From Sulfuritalea sp. (GTDB lineage: Bacteria; Pseudomonadota; Gammaproteobacteria; Burkholderiales; Rhodocyclaceae), in NCBI GenBank assembly GCA_016708585.1, contig JADJFK010000010.1:1-64000 (forward strand): a stretch of 64,000 bases of DNA, read 5' to 3'. The position numbers were made by a program, and so were the translations under genes. This document shows, in pieces, positions 8,079 through 16,989 of this stretch. Under the pieces are notes generated by a model, which was not told the DNA's origin, did no database searches, and was given only the letters and a program-made list of their open reading frames with translations. How positions within the stretch are numbered: the first letter of the stretch is position 1; the number at the start of each line of letters is the position of its first letter.

Positions 8079-9374
8079 TCAGGCTGCGCGCTCGAGGGCC
8101 TGGTCCAGGTCCCAAAGGATGTCGTCGATGGTCTCCAGCCCGACCGACAGGCGCACCAGGTCCGGCGTCACGCCGGAAGCCTGCTGGTCGGCCTCGTTCA
8201 ACTGGCGGTGGGTGGTCGATGCCGGATGGATCACCAGGGTCTTGGCGTCGCCGATGTTGGCCAGGTGCGAGCAGAACTGCAGGGCGTCGATGAAGCGCTC
8301 GCCCGCCGCCTGCCCACCCTGAACACCGAAGCAGAGCAGCGCGCCGGCGCCCGGATGGCGCGCGCTGCCCAGGTAGCGCTGCGCCAGCGCATGGCCGGGG
8401 CTCTCGGGCAAGCCCGGATAGTTGACCCAGGCCACGCGCGGATGCTTTTGCAGGTGCCGCGCCACGGCCAGCGCGTTTTCGCAATGGCGCTGCATGCGCA
8501 GCGGCAGGGTCTCGATGCCCTGCATCAGTTGCCAGGCCGAGAAGGGCGACAGCGCCGGGCCGAAGGTGCGCAGGGTTTCCATGCGCGCCTTCATGGTGAA
8601 GCCGAAGTCGCCGAAGGTTTCAAAGAACTTGACGCCGTGGTAGCCGGCCGAGGGCTCGGTCATGCCGGGGAACTTGCCGTTGCCCCAGTCGAACTTTCCG
8701 GACTCGATGACCACGCCGCCCAGCGTGGTGCCGTGGCCGCCGAGGAACTTGGTCGCCGAATGCACCACGATGTCGGCGCCATGCTCGAAGGGCCGGCACA
8801 GCCAGGGCGAGGGCACGGTGTTGTCGATGATCAGCGGCACGCGATGGTCGTGCGCGACCTTGGCCACGGCGGCGATGTCGAGCACGTTGAGGCGCGGGTT
8901 GGCGACGGTCTCGGCGAAGATGCAACGGGTGTTGTCGGACAGCGCGGCGCGGAAATTTTCGGGATCGTCGGAATCGACGAAGACGGTTTCGATGCCGAGC
9001 TTGCGCAGTGAGACGTCGAGCTGGGAAAACGTGCCGCCATACAGCGAACGCGCGGCGACGATGCGGTCGCCGGCCTGGCACAGCGTCAGCAGCGCGACGA
9101 TCTGCGCCGCGAGGCCGGTGGCGGCAGCGACCGCGGCGCGACCACCTTCGAGCGCCGCCATGCGCTCCTCGAAGGCGGCGACGGTGGGGTTGCCGATGCG
9201 CGAATAGACGTTGCCGAAGGTTTGCAGGTTGAACAGGCTGGCCGCGTGTTCCGCCGAATCGAAGACGAAAGAGGTGGTCTGGTGGATCGGCAGCGCGCGC
9301 GCGCCGGTCGCCGCATCCGGCTGGGCGCCGGCATGCAGGCAGAGCGTTTCGATTCCGTATTGGCGATCCGTCAT
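8079..9374 (-). CDS. metY: O-acetylhomoserine sulfhydrylase/aminocarboxypropyltransferase
   Basis: 431 residues from ATG at 9374. It is a Cys/Met-metabolism PLP enzyme: SATKFLGGHGTTLGG holds the PLP lysine, and YSRIGNPTVAAFEERMAALEGG and IHPASTTHRQL are typical of the O-acetylhomoserine branch. The reaction makes homocysteine (or methionine) from O-acetylhomoserine and sulfide (or methanethiol) in the cytoplasm. The length fits MetY (about 425-440) rather than MetB/MetC (about 380-395). It is divergent from the ydcF-like gene with 81 bp between and precedes ridA and recG. Confidence 0.9.
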   Translation of the reverse strand: MTDRQYGIETLCLHAGAQPDAATGARALPIHQTTSFVFDSAEHAASLFNLQTFGNVYSRIGNPTVAAFEERMAALEGGRAAVAAATGLAAQIVALLTLCQAGDRIVAARSLYGGTFSQLDVSLRKLGIETVFVDSDDPENFRAALSDNTRCIFAETVANPRLNVLDIAAVAKVAHDHRVPLIIDNTVPSPWLCRPFEHGADIVVHSATKFLGGHGTTLGGVVIESGKFDWGNGKFPGMTEPSAGYHGVKFFETFGDFGFTMKARMETLRTFGPALSPFSAWQLMQGIETLPLRMQRHCENALAVARHLQKHPRVAWVNYPGLPESPGHALAQRYLGSARHPGAGALLCFGVQGGQAAGERFIDALQFCSHLANIGDAKTLVIHPASTTHRQLNEADQQASGVTPDLVRLSVGLETIDDILWDLDQALERAA

Positions 9375-9455
9375 GGTCTTGGTCAGGTCGATTTGGGCCG
9401 ATAATGGCGGCCCCTGCCCTTGCGAATAATACGCGATCAATCCGCTGCCCGAGCC

Positions 9456-10208
9456 ATGTTCCTGCTGAAGAAGATCCTCGCCGCGCTGATCCTGCCGCCC
9501 GCCGGACCCATCCTGCTGGCGCTGTTCGGGCTGTGGCTGCTGCGGGCAAAAAGTCGGCGCTGGCAACACGGCGGTGCGGCACTGGCGACGCTGTCGCTGC
9601 TCGGCCTGCTGGTCCTGTCGCTGCCCGTGGTCGGCAATGCGCTGATGGCACCGCTGGAACCGCACCCGCCGATCGCGCCGGAGCAACTGCGGCGCGTCCA
9701 GGCCATTGTCATCCTCGGCGGCGGTTCCTACTTTGCCGCGCCGGAATACGGCGGCGACACCGTGAGCCATTACACCCTGGAACGCCTGCGCTACGGCGCC
9801 CGGCTGGGACGCGAATCGAGCCTGCCCGTGCTGGTGACGGGCGGCGCGCCTTTCGGCGGCCGCGCCGAGGCTGAATCCATGCGCGAGGCGCTGGAGCGCG
9901 ATTTCGGGATCAAGGTGCGCTGGGTCGAAACCGCTTCGCGCGACACGGCGGAAAACGCCCGCCTCTCGGCGCCGCTGCTGAAGGCGGCCGGGGTCACCCG
10001 CATCGCGCTGGTCAGCCACGGCTGGCACCTGCCGCGGGCGATCGAATTGTTCGAGAAGCAGGGAATCGAAGTGACGCCGGCGCCGACGGCCTTCAGCACC
10101 GGATCGCCCTCGCTGCTGGAAGACCTGCTGCCCGGCGGACTGGTTACCAGCCGCCTGGCGCTGCGGGAATATCTGGGCCGACTCTACAACTTCCTGAAGG
10201 AATGGTGA
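9456..10208 (+). CDS. YdcF/ElyC-family (DUF218) membrane-anchored protein
   Basis: 250 residues from ATG at 9456. Two hydrophobic segments (about residues 5-28 and 46-66) anchor a periplasmic DUF218 domain starting at IVILGGGSYFAAPEYGG, with SRDTAENARLSAPLLKAAGVTRIALVSHGWHLPRAIELFEKQG as the conserved core. ElyC of this family works in cell-envelope (peptidoglycan/lipid carrier) metabolism; the biochemical activity is not well defined. The loop between the membrane segments is encoded by a copy of the dispersed repeat (KSRRWQHGG). Its TGA overlaps the next gene's ATG (TGATG), so the two are coupled. Confidence 0.82.
   Translation: MFLLKKILAALILPPAGPILLALFGLWLLRAKSRRWQHGGAALATLSLLGLLVLSLPVVGNALMAPLEPHPPIAPEQLRRVQAIVILGGGSYFAAPEYGGDTVSHYTLERLRYGARLGRESSLPVLVTGGAPFGGRAEAESMREALERDFGIKVRWVETASRDTAENARLSAPLLKAAGVTRIALVSHGWHLPRAIELFEKQGIEVTPAPTAFSTGSPSLLEDLLPGGLVTSRLALREYLGRLYNFLKEW
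9548..9573 (+). repeat. Dispersed 26-bp repeat, copy in ydcF-like gene
   Basis: AAAAGTCGGCGCTGGCAACA then CGGCGG; it encodes the short polar loop between two membrane segments, in a different reading frame (KSRRWQHGG) from the bioF-type copies. Confidence 0.55.
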
Positions 10209-10807
10209 TGCAAGAAGAACTCCTGATCGGCCTCGTCTCGATCTCCGACCGCGCTTCCGGCGGCGTCTATGAAGACAAGGGCATTCCAGCGCTGCAGGAG
10301 TGGTTCGGCGCCGCACTGGCCTCACCCTGGCGCATGGAGACGCGGCTGATTCCCGACGAGCAGGCACGGATCGAGCAAACCCTGATCGAACTCTGCGACG
10401 TCGCCGGCTGCCACCTGGTGCTGACCACCGGCGGCACCGGCCCGGCGCCGCGCGACGTGACGCCGGAAGCCACGCTGGCCGTGGCGCACAAAGTCATGCC
10501 CGGCTTCGGCGAGCAGATGCGGCAGATTTCGCTGGCCTTCGTGCCCACCGCGATCCTGTCGCGCCAGGTCGGCGCCATCAGACAACATGCGCGGGGCCAG
10601 TCGCTGATCCTCAACCTGCCCGGGCAGCCGAAGTCGATCAGGGAAACGCTCGAAGGCGTCAAGGATGCCGACGGCACGCAACGCGTACCCGGCATTTTCG
10701 CCGCGGTGCCCTACTGCCTCGACCTGATCGGCGGGCCTTGGGTCGAAACCAGGGAATCGGTGGTCAAGGCCTTCCGGCCGAAGTCGGCGATCCGGCCGAC
10801 CGGCTGA
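10208..10807 (+). CDS. mog: Molybdopterin adenylyltransferase (MogA-like)
   Basis: 199 residues from ATG at 10208 (TGATG overlap with the previous gene; AAGGA upstream). MoCF_biosynth domain: GLVSISDRASGGVYEDKGIP at the start, LTTGGTGPAPRDVTPEAT (the conserved TTGGTG/D substrate loop), and LILNLPGQPKSIRETLEGV. MogA adenylates molybdopterin before molybdenum insertion. C-terminal AFRPKSA is common in proteobacterial MogA. No other molybdenum-cofactor gene is adjacent, so the link to the ydcF-like gene appears organisational. Confidence 0.9.
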   Translation: MQEELLIGLVSISDRASGGVYEDKGIPALQEWFGAALASPWRMETRLIPDEQARIEQTLIELCDVAGCHLVLTTGGTGPAPRDVTPEATLAVAHKVMPGFGEQMRQISLAFVPTAILSRQVGAIRQHARGQSLILNLPGQPKSIRETLEGVKDADGTQRVPGIFAAVPYCLDLIGGPWVETRESVVKAFRPKSAIRPTG

Positions 10808-10816
10808 AGCGGACGC

Positions 10817-12301
10817 TCAGCTGAACGACTGCACGAAGAAGTTCGCGATGACAAAATCGGGGCCCGTGACCAGGATCTCGCGCGGATGCAGGCGGGCATT
10901 CTTGTCGTCAAGGGGAAACAACAGCGCCACCTTGTCTTCGAGCGCATTGGCGGGCAGCGCCATGCGCGCGTACTCGCCCACTTCCGGCACATCGAGCAGC
11001 AGGGCCTCGGTATGCAGGCCGCCGGCCTCGGCAAACACGGCGCGCGGCACCTTCGACAGGGTCTGGATGCCGACCGCGGCCTGCTTCGCCCCGGTGCGGA
11101 CATAGCGACGAACCACGCCGATCAACCAGTTCTCGCCGCCGTCCGGCTGCACGCCGATCAGGCCGCCGATGCGGATCCAGTCGGGATTGGAAATGGTCGC
11201 CTGCGCGCCGAGCCCGCCCAGGCTGACATCCTCGATTACCCAGGAATCGACTCCGTCGGCGCCGTCGCTGCGCGCCGAAAGCCGTTGGTGCACCTTGGCC
11301 AGCCCATTCACCACCCGCAGCGGCGCGTTGATCCGGCGCCGGACATCGCTGCGCATCGGCGGCTTGGGCGCCCAGCACATCGCCAGGTGCTGCAGGACCG
11401 GAATCACCGTTTCGACCGCGTATTGCGCGCCGAGGTTGATGCCCGCCGGCACGCGCCCCTCGCCGCGAATCTGCTCGATGGTCTTCTGCACCGCGTCGAC
11501 CGCGCGGGTGCCGTTGAAGAAACGCAGCGTCGGCGTGATCTCGGGAACCCTGGCCAGGCGCGTCGGCGGCAGCGCCTTGGCGACATCGACCCAGTACACG
11601 TTCTCCTTGCGCACCTCCCGGATCAGGGAAAAATACGGCAGGAAATAGGCGATCAGGCGCTCGGCGATCTCGATCTCCAGCGGACGCAGGTTGTCCATCG
11701 ATGCGGCGTGAAAAACCAGCACCTTCAGGTACTCGGCCTCGACCGTCGTTTCGGCGGCCCCGGCATAAAGCTGCAAGGGCTTCTGTGCGAGCCTGGCCTC
11801 GACGGCAGCCAGGTAGATGCCGCCCAGCGTCTTCCAGTATTCGCGCTCGACGGGTCCGTAGTGAAACTGGTCCCACTTGAGCTGGGCCGCCAGGGCGTTC
11901 ACCAGCCGGCCGTATAGCAGGTGCAGTTGCGGGTCGATGCCTTCCTTCCCTGCCGCGCGATGCCTGTCGATGCAGTCGAGGTAGGCGGTGGCAAGCTGCT
12001 GCCAATAACCGTGGCCGACCTGCCAGTGTCGCGACTCCTGTGCGCGACTGGCGTTGCCCAGGGCCGGATAGTCGCGGCCCAGGCGTCGCGCCGGCACGAC
12101 GGCGGCCTCGTCGAGCCGGAATATCAGGTCGAGGCGCTGCGCCAGCTTGAAACTGTCATCGCCGGCCAGGGATTCCATCCATGCGCTGGCATCCTCCACC
12201 GCGCCCAAGGGCTCGCGGCCGGCGATCTCGCCCAGGATGCGCTTGGCCTCGCGCGCGTCCGCCAGGGGGTGGGAGGGATTCTTGGAAAATAATCCGAGCA
12301 T
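10817..12301 (-). CDS. Conserved hypothetical protein with PilZ-like C-terminal domain
   Basis: 494 residues from ATG at 12301. No signal peptide or membrane segment. The first 300 residues are mostly helical with many Trp/Tyr (YWQQLATAYLDCIDRHRAAGKEG, YGRLVNALAAQLKWDQFHYG). Residues about 310-440 read like a degenerate PilZ fold: RRRINAPLRVVNG (RxxxR-like), WVIEDVSLGGLGAQ (D/NxSxxG-like) and a beta-rich WLIGVVRRYVRTG. PilZ domains bind c-di-GMP, but I cannot be sure this one keeps the binding residues. It is convergent with mog and 230 bp from divergent thyA. I recall similar unannotated proteins in betaproteobacteria, without function. Confidence 0.6.
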   Translation of the reverse strand: MLGLFSKNPSHPLADAREAKRILGEIAGREPLGAVEDASAWMESLAGDDSFKLAQRLDLIFRLDEAAVVPARRLGRDYPALGNASRAQESRHWQVGHGYWQQLATAYLDCIDRHRAAGKEGIDPQLHLLYGRLVNALAAQLKWDQFHYGPVEREYWKTLGGIYLAAVEARLAQKPLQLYAGAAETTVEAEYLKVLVFHAASMDNLRPLEIEIAERLIAYFLPYFSLIREVRKENVYWVDVAKALPPTRLARVPEITPTLRFFNGTRAVDAVQKTIEQIRGEGRVPAGINLGAQYAVETVIPVLQHLAMCWAPKPPMRSDVRRRINAPLRVVNGLAKVHQRLSARSDGADGVDSWVIEDVSLGGLGAQATISNPDWIRIGGLIGVQPDGGENWLIGVVRRYVRTGAKQAAVGIQTLSKVPRAVFAEAGGLHTEALLLDVPEVGEYARMALPANALEDKVALLFPLDDKNARLHPREILVTGPDFVIANFFVQSFS

Positions 12302-12531
12302 GCGTCGTCCAAAAGTCTGGTGGCACGGGCCGCGATGGCCCTAAGCATAGCCGGTCTGCGGCGCGCTGTCATGCCCGATCCGGACCCGGCGCCGGCCGCA
12401 TCCCCCGTCCGGCTTGAGGATTCGGGCGATCGCGGCCCGCCGGGGGCTTCCCGCATCGGCGCGCCGCCGCTGATTCCGGCCGGAATAGCCACTAGAATGT
12501 CCGGCCCGACCCGACTCAGCCGCGATCCGCC

Positions 12532-13326
12532 ATGCGCCCCTACCTCGACCTGATGCACCACGTACTCGAGCACGGCCACGTCAAGGCCGACCGCACCGGC
12601 ACGGGTACGCGCTCGGTGTTCGGCTGGCAGATGCGCTTCGACCTGGCCGCGGGATTTCCGCTGCTGACGACCAAGAAGCTGCACCTGCGCTCGATCATCC
12701 ACGAACTGCTGTGGTTCCTCCAGGGCGACACCAACATCCGCTACCTGAAGGACAACGGCGTCTCGATCTGGGACGACTGGGCCGACGCCGACGGCAACCT
12801 CGGCCCGGTCTACGGCCATCAGTGGCGGCACTGGCCGGATGGCAAGGGCGGCGAAATCGACCAGGTCACGCAGCTCATCGACGGCATCAGGAAGAACCCG
12901 GATTCGCGCCGCCACATCGTTTCGGCCTGGAATCCGGCCGACATCCCGCAGATGAAGCTGCCGCCCTGCCACGCCCTGTTCCAGTTCTACGTGGCCGGTG
13001 GCCGGCTGAGTTGCCAGCTCTACCAGCGCAGCGCCGACATCTTCCTCGGCGTGCCTTTCAACATCGCCTCCTACGCCCTGCTCCTGCAGATGGTGGCCCA
13101 GGTCTGCGACCTGGAGCCCGGCGATTTCGTGTGGACCGGCGGCGACTGCCACCTGTATTCGAACCACCTCGAACAAGCCCGCCTGCAACTCTCGCGCGAA
13201 CCGCGGCCGCACCCGACCATGGTTTTGAACCCGGCGGTGAAGGACATCTTCGGCTTTCGCTACGAGGACTTCACGCTGCAAGGCTACGACCCCCATCCGC
13301 ACATCGCGGCGCCGGTGGCGGTGTGA
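12532..13326 (+). CDS. thyA: Thymidylate synthase
   Basis: 264 residues, the same length as E. coli ThyA. It converts dUMP to dTMP using methylene-tetrahydrofolate. Catalytic Cys146 sits in LPPCHALFQF; the folate/dUMP motifs RTGTGTRSVFG, SRRHIVSAWNPAD and QLYQRSADIFLGVPFNIASYALL are intact. The start at 12532 matches the family N-terminus (MRPYLDLMHHVL). Its stop overlaps the glk start. folA, which recycles the dihydrofolate made here, lies 14.6 kb away at the end of the glycogen cluster. Confidence 0.97.
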   Translation: MRPYLDLMHHVLEHGHVKADRTGTGTRSVFGWQMRFDLAAGFPLLTTKKLHLRSIIHELLWFLQGDTNIRYLKDNGVSIWDDWADADGNLGPVYGHQWRHWPDGKGGEIDQVTQLIDGIRKNPDSRRHIVSAWNPADIPQMKLPPCHALFQFYVAGGRLSCQLYQRSADIFLGVPFNIASYALLLQMVAQVCDLEPGDFVWTGGDCHLYSNHLEQARLQLSREPRPHPTMVLNPAVKDIFGFRYEDFTLQGYDPHPHIAAPVAV

Positions 13327-14258
13327 TTCTCATCGGAGACATCGGCGGCACCAAGACGCTGCTCGGGCTGTCGCCGGATGGCGAATCGCTGGACCATCGC
13401 CGTTACGCCAACGCCGACTTTCCAGACTTCGCCGCCGTCCTTGCCGCCTTCCTCGCCGAAACCCGAACCGATACCCGGCAGGTCCGTGGCGGTTGCCTCG
13501 CCCTGGCCGGCCCGATTGCCGATGACGGCCGCTCGGCACATCTGACCAACCTGCCGTGGGAAATCGACAGCGCGGTCCTGTCGTCCCGCTTCGGCCTGCC
13601 GACCCTGCGCCTGGTGAACGACTTCGCGGGCGCCGCGATGGGTGCCGTCACCTCGTCTCCGGCGCAGCGGTTCGCGCTGCAGCAGGGCGATCCGCTGGCC
13701 ACGGCGCCCTGCCTCGTCGTCGGCGCCGGCACGGGCCTGGGCATGGCCATCGTCCTGCCGGAGCACGGCGCGTGGCGCATCGTGGCCGGCGAAGGCGGTC
13801 ATGTTGCCTTCGCCCCGGCCGACGAGCAGCAACTGGCCCTGTGGACTTTTCTCCATGCGCGGCACGGCCGGGTTACCTGGGAACGGGTGGTTTCGGGGCC
13901 GGGCTTGACGGCCATCAACGAGCTTGTCGCGGGCATCAGCCTGTCCCCGGAGCAGATCGCCGACCGCGCCCTGGCTGATCCGACCGGCGCCGAGCGCCGC
14001 TCGCTGGACATGTTCCTCGCCGCCTATGGCGCCTTTGCCGGCGACATGGCGCTGGCGTGCCTGGCGCGCGGCGGCGTCTTCCTTGCCGGCGGCATCGCCG
14101 CCAAGCTGCTGCCGGTGCTGCGGCAAAGCGGATTTCTGGCCGCCTTCAAGGCCAAGGCCGAACACGCCGCAATCGCCGCGCGCATGCCGATCCACGTCGC
14201 CACCGATCCGCTGCTGGGCCTGCGCGGCGCGCTGCGGCTGGCACGAAACAACTCTTGA
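13323..14258 (+). CDS. glk: Glucokinase
   Basis: 311 residues from a GTG at 13323 that overlaps the thyA stop (GTGTGA). ILIGDIGGTKTLLGL is the phosphate-1 motif; LVVGAGTGLGMAIV and EGGHVAFAP (substrate/sugar loop) mark the proteobacterial Glk family. It phosphorylates glucose to glucose-6-phosphate, feeding pgi and, through glucose-1-phosphate, the glycogen genes that follow. No ROK-type zinc cysteines. Confidence 0.93.
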   Translation: MILIGDIGGTKTLLGLSPDGESLDHRRYANADFPDFAAVLAAFLAETRTDTRQVRGGCLALAGPIADDGRSAHLTNLPWEIDSAVLSSRFGLPTLRLVNDFAGAAMGAVTSSPAQRFALQQGDPLATAPCLVVGAGTGLGMAIVLPEHGAWRIVAGEGGHVAFAPADEQQLALWTFLHARHGRVTWERVVSGPGLTAINELVAGISLSPEQIADRALADPTGAERRSLDMFLAAYGAFAGDMALACLARGGVFLAGGIAAKLLPVLRQSGFLAAFKAKAEHAAIAARMPIHVATDPLLGLRGALRLARNNS

Positions 14259-14332
14259 CCCCTGTCAACATCCTGTCACGCAGTGAGCGCAGCATGTAGC
14301 CATAAGCTTTTCGCAATCAGGAGGAAAAGACC

Positions 14333-14677
14333 ATGGCAACCACAAAGAGCGTTACGAAGACGGCGCCCGCCAAACGGGCGGTAACGTCGGCGGTGACAAG
14401 TGTCGCCAGGGCCAAGCCCGCGCCCGGGGCAAAACCTGCGACGAAAACCAGGGCGGCGCCGAAAGTCGCGCCAAAGCCGGCCGCTGCAAAGCCGGCGCGT
14501 TCGCGCGCGAAGAAGCCGCCAGCGGTCGCGGCGGAACAGCGCCGGTATTACGTCGAGGTGGCGGCCTATCACATTGCCGAGCGGCGCGGCTTCGCCCCGG
14601 GCGATCCGCTGCAGGACTGGGTTCAGGCCGAGGCCGAAATCGACCGGCTGATTGCGGAAGGGCTGCTCGGCGGTTAA
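14333..14677 (+). CDS. DUF2934 protein with Lys/Ala-rich histone-like N-terminus
   Basis: 114 residues with a strong AGGAGG site 7 nt before ATG 14333. Residues 1-65 are almost wholly Lys, Ala, Pro, Thr and Arg, resembling the tails of histone H1-like bacterial proteins, and probably bind nucleic acid. Residues about 70-110 (YYVEVAAYHIAERRGF, then DPLQDWVQAEAEIDRLI) match the small DUF2934 domain, which is frequent beside glgB or glycogen/trehalose genes; its role is unknown. It is convergent with glgB (13 bp apart). Confidence 0.75.
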   Translation: MATTKSVTKTAPAKRAVTSAVTSVARAKPAPGAKPATKTRAAPKVAPKPAAAKPARSRAKKPPAVAAEQRRYYVEVAAYHIAERRGFAPGDPLQDWVQAEAEIDRLIAEGLLGG

Positions 14678-14689
14678 AGCCGGCCGCAC

Positions 14690-16855
14690 TCAGGCGGGCA
14701 GCAACACCAGCGCCGCCAGCGGCGGCAGGGTCAACGCGACCGAGGCGGGAAAGCCCATCCAGGCTTTCGCCTCGGCCGTGATGCAGCCGCCGTTGCCCAG
14801 ATCGCTGCCACCGTAATGCGCCGAGTCGGTATTGAGTCGCTCGACATAATTTTGCGCCAGAGGCACGCCGAGGCGGTAGCCGTGGCGCGGCACCGGAGTG
14901 AAGTTCAGCACGATCACGGCATGGCGTCCGTCACGCCCGCGGCGCAGCCAGCTCACCACCGACTGGTCGGCATCGTGGCAGTCGATCCATTGAAAACCTT
15001 GAGGTGAAAAATCCAGTTCATGCAATGCCGCTTCGTTCACATACAGCCGGTTGAGGTCGCGCACCAGGCTCTTCATGCCGGCGTGGAGGGGGTATTGCAA
15101 CAGGTACCAGGGCAGTTCCTCGGCAGCGCGCCATTCCGAGGACTGCCCGAGCTCCGCGCCCATGAACTGCAGCTTCTTGCCCGGCGCCGTCATCTGGTAG
15201 GCCAGCAGCAGGCGCAGGTTGGCGAAGCGCTGCCATTCGTCGCCGGGCATCTTGCCCAGCAGCGAAGACTTGCCGTGCACCACTTCGTCATGCGACAGCG
15301 GCAGGACGAAATTCTCGCTGTAGGCGTAAAGCTGGCCGAAGGTCAGCCGCTCGTGGTTGTAGCGCCGGTACACGGGGTCATGCGCCATGTAGTCCAGCGT
15401 GTCGTTCATCCAGCCCATGTTCCACTTCATCGAAAAGCCGAGGCCGCCCAGCCAGGTCGGGCGCGACACCATCGGCCAGGCCGTCGATTCCTCGGCGATG
15501 GTCAGCGCGCCGGGGTAGTCGGCATGCACCATTTCGTTCATTTCGCGCAGGAAAGCGATGGCTTCCAGGTTCTCGCGTCCGCCGTGGGCGTTCGGCGTCC
15601 ACTCGCCGGGGCGGCGCGAGTAGTCGAGGTAGATCATCGAGGCCACGGCATCGACACGCAGCGCGTCGACATGGAACTCGGACAGCCAGTAGGCCGCCGA
15701 AGACAGCAGGAAGCTCCTGACCTCGTTGCGCCCGTAGTTGAAGACATGCGTGCCCCAGTCGGGATGCATCTTCTGCTTCGGATCCTCGTGCTCGTAGAGC
15801 GCGGTGCCGTCGTAATGCGCCAGCGCCCAGTCGTCGGCCGGGAAATGCCCCGGCACCCAGTCGAGGATGACGCCGATGCCGGCCTGGTGCAGGCTGTCGA
15901 TCAGGAAGCGCAGGTCGTCGGCGCTGCCGAAACGGGAACTCGGCGCGAAAAATCCGGTGCATTGGTAGCCCCAGGATTCGTCGAGCGGGTGTTCCATCAG
16001 GGGCAGGAATTCGACGTGGGTATAGCCGAGCTCGACGAGATACGGCACCAGCCGAACGGCCAGCTCGCGGTAGCCGTAGAAGCTGCGGTCCGGATGGCGC
16101 ATCCAGCTGCCCAGGTGCATCTCGTACACGCTCATCGGCGCCGAAAGCCAGTCGCCGGTCTGGCCGCTGCGGGCTCTTGCCTGCATCCACGCGCCGTCGT
16201 TCCATTCGTGCGCCGGATCGGGTGTCACGCAACAGGCGGAGGCCGGACGCCGTTCGAAGGCGCGCGCGCAGGGGTCGCTCTTCAGCTTCACCGCCCCGCT
16301 GCCGCGCAGACGCAGCTCGAAGCGATACAGTGCGCCTGCCGCCAGTTCCGGCACGAACAGTTCCCAGACGCCGGAGCCGCCCAGGGTGGCCATCGGATGT
16401 ACGCGACCGTCCCAGCCATTGAAGCCGCCCACCACGGAAACGCGTTCGGCATTCGGCGCCCAGACCCGGAAGCAGACGCCGGCAATGCCGTCGCGAACTT
16501 GCGGCACGGCACCGAATGTGCGCCAGGCCTGGCGCAAACGCCCGGCATTGAACAGGAACAGGTCGTCGGCCGGCGGCTGCGGCGCAAAGGCGTAGGTATC
16601 GTATTGCTTCACGCCGTCGACATCGAGGCGCCACGGCCGGGACGGCGCCGTCGCGCCCTGCCACTCGAACAGGTCGGTCCCCTTGCGCCGCGCCAGCGGC
16701 GCCCACCGGCCATCGGCAAATTCCACCGCGACCGCTTTTGCGTGCGGACGGAACACGCGCAGCCGCCAGCCGGCGCCTTCGGCATGAAGGCCGAGGACGG
16801 AAAAGGGGTCATGTTCGCGCGCTTCGAGCAATGCGGCGCAGACGGAGGCGGGCAT
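14690..16855 (-). CDS. glgB: 1,4-alpha-glucan branching enzyme
   Basis: 721 residues, normal for GlgB. An N-terminal CBM48 region (about 10-110 and 120-215) precedes the GH13 barrel, with catalytic elements LRVDAVASMIYLDYSR (nucleophile Asp), TIAEESTAW (acid/base Glu) and LSHDEVVHGK (transition-state Asp), and an all-beta C-terminus. It makes alpha-1,6 branches in glycogen. It is divergent from glgC across a 130-bp region with a 23-codon leader on the glgC side. The ATG at 16855 is the only convincing start. Confidence 0.96.
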   Translation of the reverse strand: MPASVCAALLEAREHDPFSVLGLHAEGAGWRLRVFRPHAKAVAVEFADGRWAPLARRKGTDLFEWQGATAPSRPWRLDVDGVKQYDTYAFAPQPPADDLFLFNAGRLRQAWRTFGAVPQVRDGIAGVCFRVWAPNAERVSVVGGFNGWDGRVHPMATLGGSGVWELFVPELAAGALYRFELRLRGSGAVKLKSDPCARAFERRPASACCVTPDPAHEWNDGAWMQARARSGQTGDWLSAPMSVYEMHLGSWMRHPDRSFYGYRELAVRLVPYLVELGYTHVEFLPLMEHPLDESWGYQCTGFFAPSSRFGSADDLRFLIDSLHQAGIGVILDWVPGHFPADDWALAHYDGTALYEHEDPKQKMHPDWGTHVFNYGRNEVRSFLLSSAAYWLSEFHVDALRVDAVASMIYLDYSRRPGEWTPNAHGGRENLEAIAFLREMNEMVHADYPGALTIAEESTAWPMVSRPTWLGGLGFSMKWNMGWMNDTLDYMAHDPVYRRYNHERLTFGQLYAYSENFVLPLSHDEVVHGKSSLLGKMPGDEWQRFANLRLLLAYQMTAPGKKLQFMGAELGQSSEWRAAEELPWYLLQYPLHAGMKSLVRDLNRLYVNEAALHELDFSPQGFQWIDCHDADQSVVSWLRRGRDGRHAVIVLNFTPVPRHGYRLGVPLAQNYVERLNTDSAHYGGSDLGNGGCITAEAKAWMGFPASVALTLPPLAALVLLPA

Positions 16856-16917
16856 GGTTATATACTCAGATCAGTTTTTGCTATCGTATTGATTGTAGCC
16901 GCAATGGAGAATTCACC

Positions 16918-16989
16918 ATGCAATCAATTCCCGGACAATGCGGCATCGGATCCGAGCAGGGGATCGGCCGCGAGGAGGCAGCGTCGTGA
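16918..16989 (+). CDS. Possible 23-codon leader ORF overlapping the glgC start
   Basis: ATG at 16918 is preceded by GGAGA (6 nt upstream) and reads MQSIPGQCGIGSEQGIGREE then AAS and TGA. The TGA overlaps the glgC GTG as GTGA (16986-16989), the geometry of translational coupling. It lies in the only 130 bp between divergent glgB and glgC. Whether it is translated is unknown; the peptide has no recognisable motif or attenuation codon run. Confidence 0.3.
   Translation: MQSIPGQCGIGSEQGIGREEAAS

Noticed and set aside
13400..13430. Possible repeat copy in glk
   Set aside because: About 20 of 25 bases match, but the encoded YANADFP is a natural glucokinase segment, so similarity is probably by chance.
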